This document shows positions 57,862 to 64,000 of a DNA stretch of 64,000 nucleotides, one piece after another (within the stretch, counting starts at the first letter, position 1; each line of letters starts with the position of its first letter). This stretch comes from Hericium rajendrae (Eukaryota > Basidiomycota > Agaricomycetes > Russulales > Hericiaceae). The DNA lies in contig CM065885.1 of NCBI GenBank assembly GCA_033439255.1, positions 1,302,001-1,366,000 of the forward strand, in the 5' to 3' direction. The position numbers and the translations under genes were made by a program. Under the pieces are notes generated by a model. The model worked only from the letters and a program-made list of their open reading frames with translations, did not search any database and was not told where the DNA came from.

Positions 57862-58262
57862 GGTCTTTGAGGAAGCCAGCTTGAAGCAGAGCAACGGATT
57901 CCTTCAGGAATCGCAACTTTGGGTGATGTGGTTAGGTGGGGGGTCGAGACTGAGAGGTGTGGGGACAAGAAGCTGCAGAAGCTGCTGAGTCGGTGGGATA
58001 AAGTACAAGATTGGCCTGTATTTAAGCAGCGAAGGGAACGATGATGTCTCTGACAGTACGTAAGCATCGATTCATCTAACCATCTAACCCTGGTCCTGCC
58101 ACCTTCTACTGTAACTTTTATGGCGATTATCATTGAAATCGATGGTCTCTCCTCCAACAACCCATCGACTTCCGATACGCGCACATACAGCACCTCCAGA
58201 TTGTACTTGATGAGTAGTACGAAAATGGTCATCCTCAGAGCTCCTCGCAAATCCCTGATTGG
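57862..58262. other. NC2-alpha upstream / SLATT gene 3' region
   Basis: A minus-strand frame (57858-58250) is open but has no family resemblance; nothing else is seen. Confidence 0.45.
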
Positions 58263-59763
58263 TCAGTTCTCATCAAGCGAACGAAACGGGATCGCGTAGA
58301 CCAACCGCTCTCTGAGAGCGGTGTGCCGTTGGCCTGCTACACTGAGTTCTAAGTCATTCAACAAAGTAGGGAAGTCTGACCTGATGCTCTCATCGGCGAC
58401 ACTTCCGTTCTTCATGTCTTCGAACCTTTCGCTTTGCGCGCTAGACTGCCCCATAAGGCTGGCGAAGGTTTGTCTGTACCCTTTAATTGGCTCGTCGTGC
58501 CGCGAACCTAGCTAAAAAGGGAATATTCAATCTTGAGACTGTCTGCGTAGATGCACCAGTACCAGACGCACATCATCACCATGATCAATTATGAAGGTGT
58601 TGACCTCCCGGAGGAATTGCCTCAATGCTTCAGCTCTGAGCAGAGAGCTTTCGGGTTCATTTGAGAACCGTGCGCGGACCAGATAGGACGCAAGGATCGT
58701 CGACATGCCGCCGAGGAGGGCTATGGCGGCATGCACCTAGAGGTCTCGTATGAACTTCAGCGTGAAGTGGGGAGATGCTGAGGCTCACGGAGTCACCTCG
58801 CAAGGCTGCACCTAGCCCAGTGGTAAGCGCGCCAATAATGATTTGCATAGAGGCAGCAATGTTGAGACTGTATGTGAAAAATCTGGCTGCGAAGACGTGG
58901 AGTAATGTGAGGGTCGTGTTCAAGGGTTCATCCAGTGAAAATGAAGGACTAAGCCTACCGGTTCGTTCAGCACGATCTTTCTCTTCACGGGCCTCGGTGA
59001 TAGTGGGCTGCAGACGGTCTAAAACTGTCCTGTTTCTTCTCTGCACAACAGAAGGGTTGGATGAAACGACATGGAGAAGTGTGCTACTTCCATGATGACT
59101 CACGGAAACAATCCAGTCGGTCAGCCCGTTTCCATACGATGCCCTGAAATTGGGATTGTCCGCCAGTGGCCTGTCGTTAACGTTGATGGCAGCATCGTTT
59201 GGTCGCTCGTCATATCCGGAGTCTCTAAAACTCCTGTGAGCAGGTGGTGGCCTTTGAGGGTGCGGAGACGGCGAGTTATTCAGCAGATAGTTGTGTTCAT
59301 TGCCATTGCCATCCCTGTCGCTCGCCGGGACTTGGTGTGAAGGCCCTGCGGCATCTGCTGGCGCCTCCGGATTATAGCCAACGCCTTGAGGTTTAATTGC
59401 AGATTCGCCACCGTCACCGTGACGCAGCACCATGCGTACATGTGGACTGCTGGATCGTTGCCGAGATGCGCGACTGCCTGATGGCGACGCTTCACCAGCC
59501 CTGATGGATGCGGCTTGGTGTACGGCCGACGATTGAATAGGCGGGCTGTCATGGGGCGGTGGAGTTGGAGGACGGTCAGAGGCGCGAGTAACCTCATGAT
59601 GGGTAACGGACGGCTCATCTGCCGTATCGTCGCCCTGCCGATGATCTTCGCTTCCGGAGACGGGAGGCAAAGCAGTCTGTGAAATTGACTAGTGTTGTCT
59701 ATGGATCTGCAGTGAAGAAAGACTCACAATATTTGCGCCAGCATGATCATCAGACGCGGACAT
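58263..59763 (-). CDS. Fungal SLATT-domain two-helix membrane protein
   Basis: Splicing from the ATG at 59763 (MSASDDHAGANI, then TALPPVSGSEDHRQGDD) gives a ~190-residue disordered Ser/Pro/Gly-rich N-terminus. The SLATT_fungal-like core follows: GLTDWIVSRRNRTVLDRLQP, ITEAREEKDRAERTARFFTY, SLNIAASMQIIIGALTTGLG (helix 1), VHAAIALLGGMSTILASYLV (helix 2), RARFSNEPESSLLRAEALRQ and FLREVNTFIIDHGDDLGSRH. The C-terminus is KGYRQTFASLMGQ plus a tail ending FRSLDEN. Core joins are phase-consistent across four introns. In bacteria SLATT domains are predicted membrane effectors of nucleotide-second-messenger defence systems; the fungal branch has no established function. No nucleotide cyclase or SLOG partner gene is next to it here. 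Confidence 0.78.
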
Positions 59764-60759
59764 CGCTATGGAAGCAGAGGCGGAGGCAGGGTCTAGGGAT
59801 GCATACCCACCACATTATGAAGGCAGTCTTAGGGACAAAGCAGAGATGAAGAAAGACAGCCTTACAGCGTGAAAGACCCACCTTTCTCCACAGCGGTGCA
59901 CGGGATGAGCTAAGTTTAAAGATGTGTCACGATCGACTGGAAGCACGGCAGCAGGCAAAGGCGCGGAGTGCGCGCATCCCAAGAACCGGCACGTCAAGAG
60001 AAATGAAACGGCCAGCCAGCGAGAATACCGATCCTGGATTTGAAACAGATGAAGCAATATCCATATAGCCTGTTCTGGTCAAGTTGAACAGAAGATGTGA
60101 ATAGAACGGAGTGTGCGCGGTCTGAGAAGGGCTCGCGAAGCCTCATGTCTACCTCGCGGGCACGAAGCACGACTTTCTTCGCATTATGAGCTTCTATCAG
60201 CTTGGAGCACTTCATCACGGATTCATCAAGACAATACGGCCAGCTCGCGGCCCGCGATGACGAGATCCAATGTGCATTGTTCTTCGGGACAGGACAATCA
60301 AGATATCCCGCTGTGGCCAGATGCAAATATTGCCGGATGTTGCCTTCAAGGATGCTTCCATGCCGGCGTCTAGCTTGCTGTGAGTGGTCTGTGATTAGCA
60401 TATGCTCTCCAAAGACATGGCTGACAGACCTATTCCTGGCCGATGTAGTGTGTCCGAACGGCTAAGCATCTCGAAGCACGAACATACCAAGTGTCCTTGT
60501 GTAATAAGTTGCCTGCTTTGAAGACGCGTGTCCCGACCAGGGAACCAGATATTCAGCGGCGTGGCGATCAGATCAAATTTGGCCTAGATAAGATATTAAG
60601 ATATGTACGAACCAGACCGCACGATGTACACGTTGGCTGGACTCTCGTCCTGCCCATCTCACAGCGCCAACCTGAAATTGCGGACGGTACCCACCAGTGA
60701 GCAATTCCTGCGATCCCCTCGTGCTTACCGGCTCCGCCATCAACACTTTTCCTGGACCT
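59764..60759. other. Intergenic, no gene recognised
   Basis: Two minus-strand frames (59815-60057 and 59994-60401) are open but lack known motifs and a shared reading frame. I do not call them. Confidence 0.4.
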
Positions 60760-62540
60760 CTACGCTCTGCGCGAAAAAGCACGCCCACTGTGGAATAGAC
60801 AGCCAACGTCGTCACACAGCTCCCGAAACCGCATTGTGCCTACAGGCTCTGCATCGAGCGCCAGCCACGCCTCGACGTTCTCGTCTCCCTTCTCACGGAA
60901 CCGTTCTACTATCCCCAGTACTTCCAGGTTGTTCTCCAACCATTCAACCTAGAGATCTCTCCGGCGACATCGAAGAATAGCCGCTTTAGCGGCACACCCG
61001 CATTTTTTCTGCCCTCAACGAACGGGCGGAGGAGCCCTGATTCGGGTGCCGTCACGAAGAGGGTGGTGGGGTGCGGCAGGAGGACTGCATGCCTAGTGCT
61101 ATTCGGAGGTGCCCCATCGACCAGATCAAAAAGGGCTGTCTCCAGACCATCAGGATCGGCATCTGCATTGCTCTCCAGGACAAGCGCGCGGACGTCATGG
61201 ATCCGCTCATAGAATGCGAGGCGCCATTCCTCTGCGATATAGGTCATTGGCGTGCGGATTCGCAGGGCACACAAACGCTGAAGGAACGACGGTATGATGG
61301 GGAGAGGCGTTGGCGTCCATTCAAAGATTTAGCTCGCGACCCATGAGCGCGTTGATCGTCTTACCGGACAGGACGTCGGATTTGAGTGAGAATGAGCGCA
61401 GCCGGGGTGCGAATAGGTTCTGAAGAAGGGCAAATAACTGCACGGGTGTATCCTTGGAGGCGAACTCTAGACTCTGCAGTGCGCCGAGCTCGAGGGGGGT
61501 GTCCAGCTCGAAGGGGGTGTCCAGTTCGAGGTCGGGGTCGGGGTCGAGGGCGGCGTTGAGCTGGAGGGCGGCGTCGAGGTCGAGGACAGTGTCGAGGTCG
61601 AGGGCGGCGTCCAGGTCGACGGAGGCGTCTGAGTTGACGGAGGCGTCCGGGTCGACGGAGGCGTCGAGCTCGAGGGCGGCGTCATTCACCGCGCCGCATA
61701 CGAGCGTCGTCAAATTCGGGCACTCGGACAAGATGGTAAACAGCTGGGGGATCGTAGGATCAACCTCGAAGAATGTATTTCCCAAAGTCAATGACTTGAG
61801 CTTTGTGAGATATAGAGCCTCGGAGACGAGATCATCCCAGTCTATATATGCCGCACCAAGGGAAAGCTCTTCAAGCTGTGCGCCGAAGTGCTCGAAAGGC
61901 ACGCCGGGATCCAGGTCTTCCCACGGCTCGTAGTGCGCCTCATGTGGCATAGCCGTGATGTACTGCAGACAAAGGCGACGGAGCAGCGGTACGCGCAATG
62001 GCCGAAAGTGTTCGATGACGAAGTTCACTGCATCCCCTGTGTCAGCTATAAGATCAAATGAGTGCCAGCGAGGAGAGTGGATGATGAGCATGGACAAGAT
62101 GGAGAGCACAGGCACGGCAAAGTTAGCCTCTGGCGTGGTCATCACGTCTTCGTATCTGGGCGGGCACCAGCGAATGAAAATGTCAAGCGGCTGCGACTGT
62201 GAACGTTGCAGAAATGCATCCAGGCAGTCAAAATGAATGCGATCGCGTACGATCAGGAGAGTCGTCCAGAGATCGGGTAGCTGGAGGGCAATGTCGCGCC
62301 AGTGACGACACACGTGGGAGATGCTGATCTGAACAAAAAGAGGATAGTGGCCGCCGAGATCGTTGATGCGGGTGAACCGTTGTGTACGCTGTGCGGTGCG
62401 GAATATCTCGCAGAGCACTTCGGAAGGGACTGTTCCGATGTAACATCGTTTCGTTGCGGGGTTGTCAACGTCCACCAGCGTCTGCAACGACAGGTGATCA
62501 ATATGTTGCACACTTGACAGCGTCGTACACTCACACTCAT
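60760..62540 (-). pseudogene. F-box/LRR gene with apparent frame breaks
   Basis: A two-codon first exon (ATG AGT, donor GTGAGTGT) and a 53-nt intron (62482-62534) lead to TLVDVDNPATKRCYIGTVPS, the F-box EVLCEIFRTAQ and the motif SISHVCRHWRDIALQLPDLW. Leucine-rich segments follow (LRRLCLQYITAMP, LEELSLGAAY, LKSLTLGNTFFEVD). A six-residue repeat of the type LDAxVD/LDTxLE then occupies ~65 residues. The main frame stops at 61321 (RELNL then TGA). The family-like continuation (TPTPLPIIPSFLQRLCALRI, FYERIHDVRALVLESN) resumes in another frame within ~15 bases, as after a one-base insertion. A second frame change near 60945 precedes NLEVLGIVERFREKGDENVE. No plausible introns explain these. It is either a recent pseudogene or a truncated functional F-box protein. 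Confidence 0.65.
61484..61685 (-). repeat. 18-bp-type minisatellite inside the F-box/LRR gene
   Basis: Units of 18 bp such as GAGGGCGGCGTCGAGGTC are repeated about ten times with variation on the plus strand. They encode Leu-Asp-Ala/Thr-x-Leu/Val-Asp/Glu hexapeptides in the gene frame and Thr/Pro/Ser repeats in another frame. Confidence 0.8.
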
Positions 62541-62709
62541 GATGGAAATCCCCGATATCCAGTCGCAAGTCTCTAACTCTCCTCTTGCAAACGTTACGTT
62601 TCTACTGAAAATTGTGGCCGGTTGGTGGTGAATATCCACAAAAAAAAGATAAAAAGCTCACGTATCTACGCCGTTATATACAATCGACACGCCGCGTTGG
62701 ATTAAAGGG

Positions 62710-63110
62710 CTGCACGATGTGGTTTGATTATTGATATGGCAAGTGACTGGGTCCCTGGAGAACAAGACGACACGACGCGCGAGGCGTGACTTGCTCGTGA
62801 CGCGACGCGTTCTGTGGGCGCTTATGCTTTCGAGAAAAACATTTCCGGCTCTGGGCCTCATTTCTGTCATGGATTTTGATGTGTATATCGACACGCTTTA
62901 CCAAATCAGAATAATTCAAAAAGCTGTTAAGTGACTGATCCATAAGGCGAGTTTCTGACGGAGTAAGAACAAGACAGAAGGCGTGACATGTCTTGTGACT
63001 CGACGCGTCCGTGTCCTGAAGCTGAAGTTCAAGCTCACGCCCGTGGTTATGCTGGCCTCCCACGAGCCCCAAAAATACGGCGATAAGAGCCCGTAGCATT
63101 GTATTCTGAC
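62710..63110. repeat. Degenerate ~196-bp tandem duplication
   Basis: GAGGCGTGACTTGCTCGTGACG...CGACGCGT near 62780-62812 recurs as GAAGGCGTGACATGTCTTGTGACTCGACGCGT near 62976-63008. AAGTGACTGGGTCCCT near 62741 recurs as AAGTGACTGATCCAT near 62930. An ORF across it (62728-63099, minus) starts with a hydrophobic MLRALIAVFLGLVGG but is not supported otherwise. Confidence 0.5.
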
Positions 63111-63647
63111 TTGCAATGATATCCAGAGTTTGGCAAATTTGCGATCAGATTATGATTAAGTTAGTGTAGGCCATGCAAAGTAAGTACCACTCGAATACCC
63201 TAGAGGACCCAGCCGTTGCTGCAGCAAGGCGCCTCGGCGTCTCATATGTCACGCATTACGACTCAAGCTTCAAGCTTTTAGTTAGCAAGTGTTTACATCT
63301 AGACACGTCCATAAGCTGTATATGAAGATAAGCTAGAAATGATTCCCGATGCCTTTACTTAAGAATAATGAATGATTATCCGAAATGTACCTCTAACGGC
63401 GCTGGTAGCTCGAGTCTCCCCCAGCAGCTGTGCTTGTCTAGCCGAAAAACCTCTGGATATGAAGGCCTATCCAAGTGAAGGAGATAGGCCCGCTTTCTGT
63501 AAAAAAAGAAAATCCGTGCTCTTGTGTCCAGATATCCTTGACAAAACTTCCAACACGTTGCCTAATATCTCCTCTCCAATGAAGTGCATGATAGACCCGC
63601 ACCACATTTCCCTTGATACATTCTGTCCGAATTTGTGTCGGAGGTGA

Positions 63648-64000
63648 TTAGGCAGGCCCAGGAGAAACCACATAGCGAACATCTGCGCACAGCTCCACAA
63701 AGCGCGCTGTGCCCACAGGCTCCGTATCGAGTGCCAGCCACGTCTCGACATTCCCCTCTCCATTCTCCAAGAACTGCTCGACGGTGCCCACCACTTCGAG
63801 ATTCTGTTCCATTTGATTTCAAGCTTGGAGTGGTCGGGAGCAAAGTCGGCGAAGAGACGCCTTAGCGGCACACCTGCATTCCTTCTCCCCTCGACGAAGG
63901 GGCGGAGGATCCCTGCTTCAGGGGTCATCAAGACGAGTGTGGTGAGATGCGGCAGGAGGACTGCGGGAGCAATTCCAGTAACAATATGATTCGGAGGCAC
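63648..64000 (-). pseudogene. 3' end of a second F-box-type paralogue (continues beyond window)
   Basis: It matches the distal part of the preceding F-box gene: PHLTTLVLMTPEAGILRPFV, then EGRRNAGVPLRRLFADF against EGRKNAGVPLKRLFFDV. It then continues in another frame as NLEVVGTVEQFLENGEGNVE, TWLALDTEPVGTARFVELC and a stop at 63648-63650. The frame change falls at the same place as in the neighbouring copy. The upstream part, including any F-box, lies outside the window. Confidence 0.6.

Overview
The window reads as nuclear DNA of a filamentous basidiomycete, most likely an Agaricomycete. Genes are dense and split by many introns of about 45-60 nt (GTRNGY donors, CTNAY-like branch sites, YAG acceptors). 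The gene families fit too: aryl-alcohol-oxidase-like GMC oxidoreductases, the F-box type with a conserved HVCRHWR motif, a fungal SLATT protein, a basidiomycete-style beta-tubulin, and URA2/CAD with a degenerate dihydroorotase domain. The species cannot be named from the sequence alone.

Layout. 0-9.5 kb: 3' part of RPT1 (-), an epoxide hydrolase (+), an F-box protein with a very acidic tail (-), and the sterol C-4 methyl oxidase ERG25 (+). 9.9-21.95 kb: a diverged inverted repeat of about 12 kb. Its two roughly 4 kb arms hold ~680-bp tandem units and a strongly conserved 22-bp motif. They flank a complete AzgA-type purine permease gene (-), and a 404-bp MITE with target-site duplication sits in the right arm only. 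23.5-31.3 kb: a class V aminotransferase (+), beta-tubulin (+), and a secreted GH53 endo-galactanase (+) whose upstream region is tandemly duplicated. 31.6-38.8 kb: one very large URA2/CAD gene (-). 39.9-44.3 kb: GINS subunit SLD5 (-), a 57-residue cysteine-rich hydrophobic microprotein (+, four exons) and an aquaglyceroporin (+). 45.3-52.5 kb: two tandem GMC oxidoreductases (-). 54.4-59.8 kb: VPS72/YL1 (-) and mitochondrial ribosomal protein mL43 (+) share a 114-bp divergent promoter; NC2-alpha (-) and a SLATT-domain protein (-) follow. 60.7-64 kb: an F-box/LRR gene with frame breaks and the end of a paralogue.

Most genes are housekeeping and do not form one pathway: proteasome, sterol synthesis, pyrimidine synthesis, cytoskeleton, DNA replication, chromatin and transcription, mitochondrial translation. 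The accessory part (galactanase, GMC oxidases, aquaporin, purine permease, epoxide hydrolase) fits a saprotrophic plant-litter or wood lifestyle; that is inference. The observations most worth a second look are the palindromic repeat around the purine permease with its conserved motif, the MITE that post-dates it, the microprotein, the SLATT protein, and the F-box paralogues that share a frame break at the same place.
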